In this document: piece after piece, positions 28,546 to 41,004 of the stretch
Numbering within the stretch: position 1 is the stretch's first letter
Layout: each line of letters starts with the position of its first letter
Assembly (NCBI RefSeq): GCF_000003815.2
Contig: NC_049985.1
Coordinates: 6,276,019-6,322,465 of the forward strand
DNA: 46,447 nucleotides
Reading direction: 5' to 3'
DNA from: Branchiostoma floridae
Lineage: Eukaryota > Chordata > Leptocardii > Amphioxiformes > Branchiostomatidae
Position numbers and translations under genes: made by a program
Notes under the pieces: model-generated
The model's database searches: none
What the model saw: the letters and a program-made list of their open reading frames with translations, nothing else
Told to the model about the DNA's origin: nothing

Positions 28546-31500
28546 ATGATAAAAAAACACGATGGAGACATTCGTACGGAATGGTACAGGTACAGAAACT
28601 GCTCTTTGACGAGAGAACATGTAGAGACTGCACGGGAAGCAGTGGAACATGAATTGAATTTTATCTATCAAAGTCCATTCTGAAAATAGTAAATTATTCA
28701 TAAACTTTTTACATCTCAACAATCAACAAAAATCAAAGTCGTTTGTTCACAGTACGTTAGACAATTCATCTCTTCAAACATCTTAAGAAGAAATAAATCT
28801 AGAAGAGTTGGTATTTTACCTTTTATTCATCAATGTCAATCTTTTTTTGTGCCATTGTTCTGCTTTATTTGCAATCATTCTTCAGACATAAATTTCCAAT
28901 AAAGATTATTATCTCATTATACCATTGAGCACTTATGACAAAAAGCATGGAAGTTGAATTCAATACTATCTGAAGTGGAATAGACGTCTGATGCAGTGCT
29001 TTGGTAGCTATGTGGGCTAAAGAAACGGAGACAGGCGCCGCCCTATACATTGTTTGGCGTGGAAAGAAGTGAGAAACTTTCGACTCACTTTTTCAGGCAC
29101 CATGTAGTCAATTATACATGTATGAAATGTTTGCGCGTTGATTTTCGCCCGTTTCTAATAAACAGCTTGCGACTTTTCAGTAAATTGTACAAAGAAGCTG
29201 CAAAATGAGAAACATATGCCGTGAATTTCAAACAAATATAGGAAAACGCATGGGAATAGTAACGCATGCTTATGTCTTTGCCTGAATGCCAAACTCAATT
29301 CTAACGTCAAAAACAGGATATGAATTTGGTTTAGAATCATTGTTCAGTAATGCATCTTCTAGTTCTTTGCCATTTAGCCTTCTGGAGCACTTCAATTTCA
29401 TAATGAAGGTAACTTTTTTGTCCACCTTTTTTCCCTCGTAAGCTCGCATTAAGGTTCGTTTGTCATTCAGTTACATGAGGTTTATTACATATCTGTTTGT
29501 TTGTTCATTTATTCGGAATACGTATTAATGAATCACAAACATACTGATCTTCATGGAGTCATCCACGGTAAAACATAATTCCAACAAAAGTCGTAATTAC
29601 AACCTAATTGAATTTTTACGCTATATAATTGAGAAAACTATGTAATTGAGAATACAGATACCTTAATGACCTAACATGTAATCACATACGACTAACTAAG
29701 GTTACATATTACCATTAATGAACTAGACGACTTGATGAAATGTCCTTTTCAATAAGTGACTGTTTGAGTGTAAAACAGACTATATGACCCTTGTTTCTAG
29801 ACTTGGCCAATTGTTCACTTCTCGAAAAGATCCAGGGGACCTGAGGGAACATGCACATCGTTTTCCAATTAGCCAATTGGGTGAGTGTGACAAATAGAGT
29901 GCAAGCTTGCAACCTTAGTTTCAAGCCGTGGATTTCTGTTCGTGATTATACTTTAAAGAACAAGGGGCTCAAACTTACAGCACTTCTTACTGAAATCAAA
30001 AGCTATCTGCCACTAACTATTCGAAGGACAAAAGATAGTAAAACGGAATTTCTTCTGCAGTACCAAGAACAGTCGTCAGAGGGTCCATAATCGATCAGGA
30101 TCCCAAGACCTACCAACATACCAAATTTACCACAATTCAGAGGTTCTTATATTATACTGACCAAAACACAGCCACACTCAAAAAGGCCAAGGCACCCGTA
30201 TGAACTGTACATAGATATATATACCGTTCTTACTCATTTTTACGACCAGTTGAGAATTTTCTTTTTAGTGAGCTTAACCGGATACAGAGACACTTCTCAA
30301 TTCCAATTGGTGTGTAACAGTCCCAGACGGCATATCCACTTACTGCACTAGCACGCAGTAGATTGGGATCACATAATGTCGACCATTTCAGGAGATAAAT
30401 ACCTAATTTATTTCGGGGTCAAGGCAGGCCACGACCCTCCGTTGATGTCATACTGCAGATGCCAATGACAATCATTCATTGTTAAAGACAGCATCTGTGA
30501 CCACATCTACTTAGGAGAGTCAGGCATAAGTTCGATATCCTAGATGTATAAGATATAGAACGAATCTTTATTCGTAAACTCATGTTCGAGGGTTAATTGC
30601 AAGGAATCGCACACTGAGGGCATCACTTCTTTTGATGTAGTGGCTACTGAATAGTCTTATACTTTAATGATACGAAAGTTTTGTGATTTTCAGCCTCGTA
30701 GTGAGGATATACATGTATGTACATTTTTATATATCGACTGAATTCACAAGTCAAAAGTACTCCAAAAGGCGACGTTGTTATCTATGCCAGCCAGGTTCTT
30801 TGTTCTCTACATGTTTATACAGAACACTAAGTAATACAGAATGTACTGCAAGCGAGCTGCTGGAGTGCATTATGACAAAGTGAAGCGCTCTTTTGCCCGT
30901 ATAATGGGCAGACGTTACATATGGACCTCGCCATCCACGGAGGCCGTTAACAATATGTATTCATTCATTCACATGGCCTTTTAGACGACCCATCCTTATG
31001 TGGGTCCGCTTTATGCAAGAGAGGCATTAATCGTGCAGCCATGATGAATTGAGAAAAGTTAACAGTAGCGTCTACAGTAGATAAGACAAACTTGACTGGC
31101 AAGGCGCCATTTAGGGTGTAAGGTAGGCTTTATCGCAAAACATCTCGTCGTATTTTGAGAAGGTTACAAAAGTCTAGGCTGGGAGGAGATGATTTTGAGG
31201 TCTGTTGATCGACTCGAACCCAATTGTAGCCGTGACCCCGGGTTAACTCTCTAAATCTTGTGGGATCGTCCCAGATACCAGCACCTGCTCCTGCTTCTGC
31301 CTGCCAGGTCGACTTTACCGCGGCGTTAACTACATGCTTCCACTGAAGAATTTGCTACTTTCCGTTCGATTGATAAATTGAACTAAATTATGGGAGGCGA
31401 TAACCCTTACTGTGTACAAATTGGCAAATATATCAAAGAACGTTTATACCTTAGAACCAATAGTGTAAATGACACGCTAGATCCAAAATGTTGACTTATT

Positions 31501-31560
31501 CATATCTATAGATTTTCATAAATGTCTGTTTATATGTACTGTAAGTAGTTGTTAACTGTT
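28546..31560. other. gene-less stretch
   Basis: About 3 kb of AT-rich DNA without a supportable exon, RNA gene or bounded repeat. Presumed intron or intergenic. Confidence 0.4.
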
Positions 31561-31620
31561 ATAGACCTTACGAAAGTCGCTGCACTTTTGCTGTGTCAAT
31601 AAAGATTTCATTTCATGTTT
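31561..31620 (+). mobile_element. possible LINE 3' tail
   Basis: GTCAATAAAGATTTCATTTCAT: a polyadenylation-like hexamer followed by a short ATTTC repeat after a GC-richer stretch resembles the end of many animal LINEs. No protein tail is readable upstream. Confidence 0.35.
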
Positions 31621-32920
31621 TCTGTCTCAAGCATCATCGACCGGTAGCTGTAATTACCTCCGAGACCCATTATTTTGTAAAAAATGTATTGCAATTCCTT
31701 TTCATCTGTCAGTCTTTTTTATATGATATTTTTGACATGCATGCAGTTTTATACTTCGCGGAGTCCTTGTGGGAACACTTCTAGTATAAAAACGCAGCCG
31801 AGAGAGTATGTTTAGCAGGAACGCAACTGATTTATTGATATACATTAAGTAGTGGAAATAGCACGTAACACAAGAACTTTGCACTTGGCTATAGTATAAT
31901 GCATTTTAAGGTTTATAAAAACCACAACGCAGTAATACATGTTTAATGTCACGGTGGAACGTACCTTGGCTACAGACAGTTGGATATTTTTCATAAAGGC
32001 CGCGCGTCAGACCGCGGGATTGCTCTCTCAGCAAAATATATTGGCTCATAATTTGTGCTAGCGTTTACTACAAGTGAAGCAAAGGTGTTTGAGATGTACC
32101 CGTGCTTTAGCACCCTTGACCACGAACTCCAAAGCATACTTGGTAATGCATCACATCGACTTCTAGTGGCAAAATGGAACATTAGTATGTCTGTCAGTAC
32201 AGGATATGCTAGCGCACTTAAAGAAAAGTCAATACAATCAGCACTTTAGACAAGGCTGTAAGTCCAAGTGTTTTTTGGCATTTACTTTGAAGAGAAAGCT
32301 TTATTCTTAAACACGAAGTGAGGAGCAGTCATACAGCACGCGTCTATGAAACTCTCTGTGTCATTCATTTGCCGCTAGTCTTTTTGGTAGTTATACATTT
32401 TCTTTCCGTTTGAGATAAATCCATTTCAAAATGACTGTAATACGTCTTAGCTCGCTTTATATTCAATTTTCCTTTTTTCTTGACTCAAAGTCTGCACGCT
32501 GTATGTTCATGACGCCATGCTTTGAGACTAAGTGAAATCTGGTCAATTCCGCCCTCGTTTTCATGCAAGCACATGCACTATTCCGCCACACCGCTCTCTC
32601 GAGAACACATTTAGAACTGGCGCCCTTGGTTGGAAATTGGTCAATTCAGGACAATTCCTCCATTTTAATCATTGTTATCAAACACTGTCATTTTTACATA
32701 CCGGTAGAGAAAAGGACGCATAAAGAATTGCTCCTGCACTAGAGAGTTTAGGCCCTTTGAAAACAAACATGTTATGATTTAATCATAACAGCCGGCCAAA
32801 TACTTTCAAATGCTTCAGTAGACAATAAAGAAGATTTCCAGAAACCTCTAAAATGTTAGGTGGACATCGAACTAAAGATTTTCTACATGCTTATGTACCT
32901 TAGGTACCATCCGATTTCAA
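31621..32920. other. gene-less stretch
   Basis: No exon or repeat boundary recognised. Overlapping open frames near 31991-32249 lie on both strands and lack support. Confidence 0.4.
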
Positions 32921-32969
32921 CCGGGGCTCCTTGCACACGCTTTAGGGTAACGAGTGCAAGGAACCCCGG
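32921..32969. repeat. compact hairpin, possible small-RNA precursor or fold-back
   Basis: CCGGGGCTCCTTGCACACG (32921-32939) pairs with CGAGTGCAAGGAACCCCGG (32951-32969), 17 of 19 positions, across an 11-base loop. CAAC/GTTG adds pairs below after a small bulge. The shape fits a microRNA-like precursor or a remnant palindrome. Confidence 0.5.
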
Positions 32970-35340
32970 TAGTTGATAGAGACTGGATACATCAGCTAGT
33001 TGAGGGATCATCATCATTACCAATGCCTTTCAAATAAACTATGAACGATACATTTGTAAGATACGAGAACGGATGACATATGATTTTGTTCCACTGTCTG
33101 GTCTGACCACTTTAATCTTGGAGGTGAAAAAGTGTCGTAGCCATTAATAAACCCACTACCAGAGAATTATAGTTTGATATCTCTAGGTCATATTTAGGTA
33201 TGATATCACAAGGCACAATTGGAACATCATGGCTCTACGAGCTTTTACCCAAATATACTCTAAATGGCTGCAACGTTACAAGAAGTAGCATAACTTGTGT
33301 TTTACAAGTAACTGACGTCATATTTTTTGGAAATCAAAAGTAGGACTGAGTATGTTCCTTTCTGGCTTAAAGAGTGACTTTTTAGCGTAGTTTCTCATTT
33401 CTTGAACACTTATCAGGGCAGACCTGGCATGAAGCAGACGAGCGTATAGCTCGAGAGATAAAAGTTAACAACTGTGACTGGTACATATATATCTTATTGT
33501 GTTATGGATGTGTAATGACACAGACCTTTGTAGGTGTGTAGATGGGGTGTATGTACTGTTTTAACAGTACTTAAACAGATATTGCCTTTGCCCTTCCGAC
33601 CAACTTTACAGTATCATAAAAAAACTCTAATAATACGTTTAGTGATATGCATGTGAATTCCCTGGCTCCTCAAGTTCAAATAAGGTAACCAAGTGTCTAA
33701 ATGTCAATGTACCCTGATCTTGACGTATTCTCTTACGTGGTTCCTCGTGATGATAAGGTTTTCCATGAGACTAAGGGCGCACAGGTTAGGCAATGTCGGT
33801 GTTTTAAAGGTCACATTATCACATTAATAGATTGCACAGCCCCCTTTAACGCTATTTATATCTGATATGCATACATATTGGAAAGAGAAAAACGGATTTT
33901 TATGAAAAATATGAATGTTGCATTACATTTACAATACATGCTCATCGTTCCAGTATCGATGTTCACGATGTTCCGGTCATCACTAGTACTGTTCCTAGAT
34001 TTTTCTTTCCGTCACAAAATTAGTTTAGAAAACTACACGTCGGATAGGATAATTTATTCATTTAAGATACTTCGCATGATTTTATGAGATTGTCGAAGTA
34101 GGAAATGTGTTGTGCAGAAAATGACGCAAGCTGATTAGATCCCACCCAATCGCAAACCTGTTCAGAGTATGTTTTTAGCTCTAGCTTAAAATGTTTTTGT
34201 AGTTTTTTTTCGGAGCGCAGTTCTTCTTTTACGTAAAATGCGACAGAAACTAAAAAGTATGGCTAACCGGCGTAGCTACTCACCCTTGTTATATTGAAGC
34301 TACCAGTAGACTGTAAAATACTTTGTCTTTTAGTACACTATTTCAGTTTCAAGCCTTGATTAAATTAGCAAAAGTAAGCAAAATATCCCCACCCTTCTTA
34401 TGCGGTATGTGCACCCAGTCTGTGTTAGAGGTGCTGATAAATTGCTACTCACTTTAAATCAAGTCAACAAGGAACTTCACAACTCTCATTGAACTTATTT
34501 AAGAGAAGAATCCTCTTCTGCTGAATTCTCTTCTGCTGAAAACAAAGAAGATAACAAGAAACATCAGTGTACATAACGTCATTGAACTTCTTTCCCATAT
34601 ACAGTCCTGCATTTCTCTATGTCGAATTCAAAGGAGCTCCTACGCTAAACGATACGCTGATCGGTCTTTGCCGACTTATGATATGCCACACCGGGCGTGC
34701 GATGGGCCACAAGTGGTCAAGTCTAGACTCTGGTAGGGTTCATTTACAAAGGCACGTGGAGAGAATGTTGAACTTATATCTTGAAGAAAGGAGCTGATCA
34801 CCAAGAATTAATTGGGTGCGCAGTTTGCTAAGCGTGAGTTTTAGTGATTGCCATTAGGAACAGACGCTACTTCTATCTGTAGGGAATCTAATTTGATTTG
34901 CACACGTTTATGTTAGCTTTGATTGCTGGGAAACTTGCAGAATTTGACTTTTCATTTGTCTTACAATGTAGGACAAACATCACTTGTAACTGTTGAGAAA
35001 ATAAAATGATTTGCGACCTTCTCATAATCAAATCAATCTTTTTAAAATATCCGAAAGACTATTATAGCTCGTTCAGTCACTGTCGATTAAGTTGTATCAT
35101 CTTAAATTCCTCCTGGCAACAAGTATTTAAGACACATTGGTACTGGTTTAGCTAAGGAGATGATTACGTCAGAATAATCAGAACTGATGTCATCCTCTCA
35201 TCTTAAGTCCCATATTACGACAAAAAGTGAAACTCATTCAATGGCATGCCAAGTTCAGTCGACGAATTATCAGTCCTCTATGCAGCGCAATTATCATTAG
35301 TCTTTATAATGTTGGCAGGTAAGGCTGATTCATCTTCATG
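32970..35340. other. gene-less stretch
   Basis: No supportable exon or repeat. A moderately G+C-rich patch at 34640-34795 has an open frame (ending LYLEERS) without recognisable homology. Confidence 0.4.
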
Positions 35341-35344
35341 AGTG

Positions 35345-36140
35345 TACACCCATGCTCGTTATGCCTCCGGTTACTGGGACGGCACCATCAGCATTGCTCT
35401 GAAGAGGCAAATGCTGAACGAAAATAAAGTTCGTAGTTTCCAAATTAAATGGCATTTATCTTGCCGTGGTAGAGCCCTTTCAGCTCAGGCCCAGAAAAAG
35501 GCAAGTTTAAAGTTACCGAAACGTCGGCCAAAATATACAACCAATTATACTGATTATGATTCTGGTTAGGACAACGGCACTATTGCCATTGCCATTGCTG
35601 CGGAAAAGGGAGATAGCTTTGGGAAATAAAGGTCTTAGTGAAGATCTTTATTTCATTACATAGTCGTAGAAGACCATATTTAGACCCTGAGGAAAGGAGA
35701 TCAGCAGCTCGGCCAGGAAAACAGTCATACTCGTATATCTCTGGTTACGGAAACGGTACCATTACCATTATCCAGGAAGAGGCATAGGAAATGAAAGTTT
35801 TAGTTCATCACAACAAAAAGGATTATTTATCCATTCGAAGTTGAGCATATCTAGACCCTGAGGTTGGTAGCTGAGCTGGTACCTGAATATCGGCCTAAAA
35901 CAGTCATACTCGTATGCCTCTGGTTACGGCAACGGTACCATTGCCATTACTCCGGAAGAGGCATAGGAAATAAAAGTTTTAGTTCATCACAACAGAAAGG
36001 ATATTTATCTATTCGAAGTGGATCACTGTAGACCCTGAGGCTGGTAGCTGAGCTGCTGCCAAAAATAGTCATACTCGTTCCACGGCGACGCCACGATTGA
36101 TATTGCACCGGAAGCAGCAAATGACGTGAGCAAATAAAGG
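35345..36140 (+). repeat. tandem array of about five diverged units, 165-195 bases each
   Basis: Units begin near 35350, 35545, 35726, 35905 and 36070. Shared blocks are CATACTCGTATGCCTCTGG, TTACGGCAACGGTACCATTG, GGAAATAAAAGTTTTAGTTC and TAGACCCTGAGGCTGGTAGC. In each unit the same frame reads a version of YASGYGNGTIAI, and several differences between units fall at third codon positions. No splice structure is clear, and unit 2 has a stop within the motif. Confidence 0.75.
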
Positions 36141-36198
36141 TCTGGATTCTATCTCACAGCTTATTCAGAACTTACGGAAGGCAGCTGATGGTTTACTG

Positions 36199-36332
36199 TT
36201 ACCCTCGAAGCAGAGGTTGGTGGGGAAATTGTGACTTTTTTCTTTAAATATGCCGTCTTTTAGCTGACAGAAAAAGACGGCATATATGAAAAATGGTACG
36301 ATTTCCTCTATCAACCTCTGCTTGGAAAGTAA
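36199..36332. repeat. 134-base long hairpin (fold-back element)
   Basis: Left arm TTACCCTCGAAGCAGAGGTT and right arm AACCTCTGCTTGGAAAGTAA pair. Pairing resumes in the inner part through ATATGCCGTCTTTT against AAAAAGACGGCATAT around a loop of about 10 bases. It is an almost full-length fold-back, either a MITE or a hairpin RNA template. The target duplication is unclear. Confidence 0.7.
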
Positions 36333-36770
36333 CCTCGGATACATAGTTAGGCTGCGAATTTAGAAGTTTTACGGATGAAGCTGATGACAGGGCTCAATGG
36401 CATAATTTACCGAATATGAACACGAGTATTACCATTCATAACGGAAACAGACAGTGACAAACCGTTGTAATTCTGAAGCTATAATCCAAAAGATTTCTCA
36501 GTAAAATTTAGTAGACTCTATGACGCACGGTAACAATGGATAAGCGAATGCCAAGGTTATATTAATGTAGCAAAGAAACAACATATCAATCTTCAATGCT
36601 AGTATTAACTGCATTTAGTTTAGTCATGAATCAAGAAAAAGTCAGGAGGAGTTGGATTCATGATTGAAAACATCCTACATAGCCCAGGATGTTTCCATGA
36701 TGTCGAGCTCCATGGTCATACCAGTGCAAAGTCACAGGAGAAAACTCTTCAATGTTCACACATGCGTGTA
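36333..36770. other. gene-less stretch
   Basis: Nothing recognised. Confidence 0.4.
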
Positions 36771-36773
36771 GAA

Positions 36774-36910
36774 TTTATGCGTATATACCAATACAATGTA
36801 ATACCCACGACTATTCTCTTTTCTTGCATAGTTAGATGTCTTTTATATCATACTTTTCATTCCCCGAAATTTGCCCGGCCGGCCCCGGTTTGGAAATGTG
36901 ACGTAGGCTT
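36774..36910. mobile_element. truncated MITE related to 18449-18632
   Basis: It shares GCGTATATAC, CCCACGACTATTCTCTTTT and TATATCATACTTTTCATTCC with that copy, and ends GGAAATGTGACGTAGGCTT, the counterpart of the left end at 18449. The opposite end is missing. Confidence 0.6.
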
Positions 36911-37208
36911 AAGAATACAACAAATTACGTCAAGCAAAGTGCAACGGATTACACAAAAGCTAATAGTCTGGATAACTAACTAGCACTAACTTCCATTCTT
37001 AATATGGTCAATCTGAAAAGCTGTCATGGAAGTATGTTGTTTATGTTCTGTAGAAAGTTTGTAGTGCAGATCCCAGATACTGTAGACGGTCCTTATCAGA
37101 CTGCACGTTTGTTTAAGGTATGATCAGCAGGTTTGAGAGCTGCTTCACAGTGCAGTGCCTACCCTTGATACCTGCGGTAATATTAACCTGCACATACATG
37201 ACAAGTAG

Positions 37209-37824
37209 AAGTGAACAGCTTTAAAAAAGCTATTATACCTTGAACTAGGGATCAGTACCGGTACGATGTACCTGTACAAAAGCGTTTTTCTTGTTGGACC
37301 GGTCCAGAAAAATCTGACCTGAAAAAAGAACAACAGTGGAGCGGATGTTGGACCGATTCAAAAATGAGCAGATTATACCGGCACGAGTATGCGGGGGAAT
37401 GCGCAAATAAGCATACAATGTATCTGACTTATAGCCACATTGATTATGCTTCCATCAATGTCATAGCATGTCTTTTTGCCTCCGGGCAAAAAGCGTTTTA
37501 CACTTTGTGGAATCCCAGCTTAATAATAGGACACCAAAAACGACATGGAAAAAGTATCATGTTTGGCGGAACACAGCTGTTTAATTACGTAACAACTGCA
37601 TAAACGTGAACTTGGTCATAATGTAATAAACATGACAAGTACAGCGTTGTAGCTAATTGTACACACAAATCCACTTGTGCACGCAGTAAATCCCCAGGGA
37701 TTTACTAATATCTATTAAGCAGTACACATTGATCTTACACGTATTCGTGACATTGGACAATAAGGAAAGTATGCAAAACTTTTTATCAAATTACAACTTG
37801 TCAACCAAAGCCACCACCATAAGC
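37209..37824 (+). repeat. composite repeat A-B: segment A (37209-37474) fused to segment B (37474-37824)
   Basis: A appears identical, base for base, to 44045-44310 (constant offset of 6836). B matches 41005-41352 with one substitution near 37526 and one 3-base indel near 37816. In the other location B comes first and A lies 2.7 kb downstream, so the joined A-B order here is the circular permutation. A contains a truncated hAT-like MITE (37246-37376). The frame across the junction (37364-37603) is shared with 40937-41134 only because B is duplicated. Confidence 0.85.
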
Positions 37825-38180
37825 AAAAGCTACGGTGTGGATAGAAACTAAAAATACATAAATTATTGACATGAGATACGAATCGAAAGGATACACGACA
37901 TGGGAGGCAATTAGAAGGTACAAAGCTAGCGTACGTACCAATAGAAGAAAAGACGTAAACACGCACAGAGCATGGCGATGATAAATGGAAACAAATCGTA
38001 TAGACTTACGATCTGATTAAAATTCAAACGATGTGGGTCGAAACAAGACGATTCAGGGATAAGAACTTAATGGTACATTGGTAACGGGCTTATGATACGA
38101 ATAAACAAATGTACATCAATCTGAATTCTGCAAACGTCTTCACGGGATCCAGACTTATATGATATCGTAAAAGTGAAATG
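37825..38180. other. gene-less stretch
   Basis: Nothing recognised. Confidence 0.4.
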
Positions 38181-38183
38181 AAC

Positions 38184-38550
38184 AATTCTATACCATACGG
38201 TACCTGTTATACATGTGTCATTCTAATATTGTTTACCATACTTGTTGACTTATCTAACAATCTGCCAAAGTAATACAGAATATACAGTAGAATGCGTGTA
38301 TATGCATTTTAAAGTCTCCGGAAAATCAGTGCTTTAGGTATTCAACAAAGAAGTACTAAATTTCAATCCTATACCATACGGTACCTGTTATACCTGTGTA
38401 ATTTTAAATAATGTTTACCATGCGTGTAGACTTATCCAACAATTTGCCAAAGTAATGCAGAATATACAGTAGAATGCGTGCATATGCATTTGAAAGTCAT
38501 TGGGATGAAGCAGTGCTTTAGGTATCCAACAAAGACAATGTTAAATTTCT
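38184..38550. repeat. tandem dimer of a unit of about 183 bases
   Basis: Units start at about 38184 and 38367 and share ATACCATACGGTACCTGTTA, TATACAGTAGAATGCGTG and CAGTGCTTTAGGTAT. The size resembles a satellite monomer, but only two copies are here. Confidence 0.8.
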
Positions 38551-40780
38551 ATCGGCTCTGGATATAGTTATCTGGTACATACAATGCAATGACTGTGTGT
38601 CTTAACATTTCAAAGCCTCAGGAGACAGCCGGTCCAACAGTGCCCCCTATACCACTGAGTCTTAAAGAACATTATTATTGACTAAGCCGTGTGTATTATC
38701 GGCAATAATGGGCTTTTTGAAATAGGTTATTCGAGGAACATATGAATCAAGTAGAATATTGTGCCGCGAGCCGGTTACCCCAACCCTAACTCCCTAACTC
38801 CTCACAGTCGGAATGTGAGAAGGGGGAGGGGGGAGGTAAGATTTGCCCAATGCTGCAAACGGCGGGATGGGTGTTTACTCACCATAATTTGGATTTGACA
38901 GGAAGGTAATTGACAGATCCAATTTGTTTCTGAGTGTGTGCGAGGCGCGAAATATGAACATCAAGTATGGCATAGAATTAAAAGATGTTGGCTTGGGAAA
39001 TGACAGGACTTTGATACGTGGAGTTGAATGTCCAATATAGTGTATAGCAATAAACAGCTCTGAAGGTAATACAAATTAAGGAGGAAGCGGCAACCTGCGC
39101 ACTTCTCCTACAGCTTCAGCGTGTGACATAAGTCGCTTATTGTGTATGGTTGTACATGTGGATCGACAGAAGTTAGTAAATGGGAACAAAGTGCATGGAG
39201 GAGTGGGACCTTTTTTACACGGTGCCTACTGAAGCGGCACCGGTAGCTTCTTAATTTAACACTATCAGTCGGTGGGATACATAGTTCATAAATCAGTTCT
39301 ACATGTACAAGTCGCAGCAGAAATGAAATGTCTATATGTGAGCAAAAGGGTCCAAGTACTGGGTAAGCTGGACTGTGCCGACAGAGGATAATGAAGAATC
39401 GTCGTCAGGATGACCGTGGCGGAGGTGTTGATTGGGAACAGGTAGGAGTCCAGGTCTGTACACACTGGGGGCTCCGCGGCATCGGGTCGGTGGGCTGTCA
39501 GTCGGGGCACCAGCTGTCCTCCGGTGAGAGGTGTTCCGAAAGGTCTGTCCAATGGGCCAAGGGCTCGCGATAAATAGAAATGAAAAAAGAAAGAAAAAAG
39601 CAGTAAATGGTATGGAAATACCAATAGTGTGTTCCAATCCAAACATGACATACAACACTTCAGAATTCGACGCAGTGCATTTGGGGTCCTGACCAATAGG
39701 GGTATCATGAGTTGTGCCTAAACATATATCGCGCGCATAGTGTACCGAACATAGCCGGTTCATCTGGGGAAAACTCGACCTATCAAAGCATTTCTTGTCT
39801 TTAAAATATGGTCTGATTTGGCGTTGTAAGCTCTTAGTAGAATGTATCATACAAATAGAGTCTTAATACCCCGGTTAATGATTAAACTATGCGTCTTAAC
39901 ATGGGTTAACTATGGGTTTTGACATTGTTCGCACCTTGCTGTATTCTCTGGCTGTAAAGTAGCAACACAACGGCAAGATATAGACAAGGTTTCGGTTGTC
40001 ACAATCCTGACGGGTCATGACAGACACCAGGACCACTGTCAATGGAATCGTTTATCACAACACACTTCTGACAGTCTGAACAGTTTGCAATAGCTGGATT
40101 ACACAGCTGCAGCGGGATGAGCAACGAGCAATTTGTATACGAATGGGTGATAGTACCAATACATTCATTGAACTACAAGAAATAGGCGGGGAGAAGAGGC
40201 AGCCTACACACTTCTCCCCGTGATATTGACAGAGTTAGAAATAGTGCAGTCCGAATAGTCATATATGTATCACACAGAGGTGGACTATGCAAATGGAACA
40301 ATTCACGGCAGTGAATAAAGAAGACAACAATTCACGGCAGTGAATAAAGAAGACCTCAGCGCTCTAAATTTGACGGGTCCTGGCATGCGAAATATAACAA
40401 TTGTCAGCAAGGCCGTTTAACACTATTGTGTCGGGCTTTGGGCTCTAGTCAATTTATCGAATGGCAACCGCTGATTGCAAGGAGACGTCAGCACTACGAA
40501 AGGTGTGAATTTGGTACAGTCTGGTTATAAGGGCGGTTATAAGAGATCGAAGAGAAATATCTGCCGAACAAAGGAAGTTCATTTTAATGCCTTGCAATTT
40601 AAAACATATTTATATGTCTAAATACAATTATATGCGGCTCTCAGATAGCACTGGAATTGTAGGATAATACGAAACGCAATTAGATATGAATGGCATAGAT
40701 TCACAATGTAAATTATAGAGGAACAATGACAGTGATGATTTACCGGGATTAGTCAGAGAAACATGGGAGGGACGGGAGGG
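38551..40780. other. gene-less stretch with a G+C-rich patch and a short tandem duplication
   Basis: Bases 39385-39560 are clearly richer in G+C and open on both strands, and could hold an unrecognised exon. AATTCACGGCAGTGAATAAA is tandemly repeated at 40304-40353. Stretches near 39075-39115 and 40185-40225 look like diverged copies of one another. Confidence 0.4.
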
Positions 40781-40907
40781 TAAAATTGGTCACGGAGGCC
40801 AAAACAATATCACCGCATGGTCCGCCCGTGCTTAGGAGAGTGACCTCAGGAGAGTGACACAAGCCTGTTTCTTGTTTTCCTTTGTCTGTGGTGTCATAAT
40901 GTTTGGA

Positions 40908-40946
40908 CCAATCAGATTGCGTCACGTGTTTACCGCATGGCGGGAA
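40908..40946 (+). promoter_or_regulatory. promoter-like motif cluster (CCAAT, CACGTG, E2F-like)
   Basis: CCAAT at 40908-40912, TCACGTG at 40922-40928 and GGCGGGAA at 40939-40946, all within 40 bases. An ATG at 40937 opens a 65-codon frame that runs through repeat B to 41134. The cluster looks like a compact promoter, but transcription is not shown. Confidence 0.3.
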
Positions 40947-41004
40947 ATCTGCTCCTGTTTACAATTACGTATACGCGGGGGATTCCTCAGCGTTCAAAAC
41001 TTTA

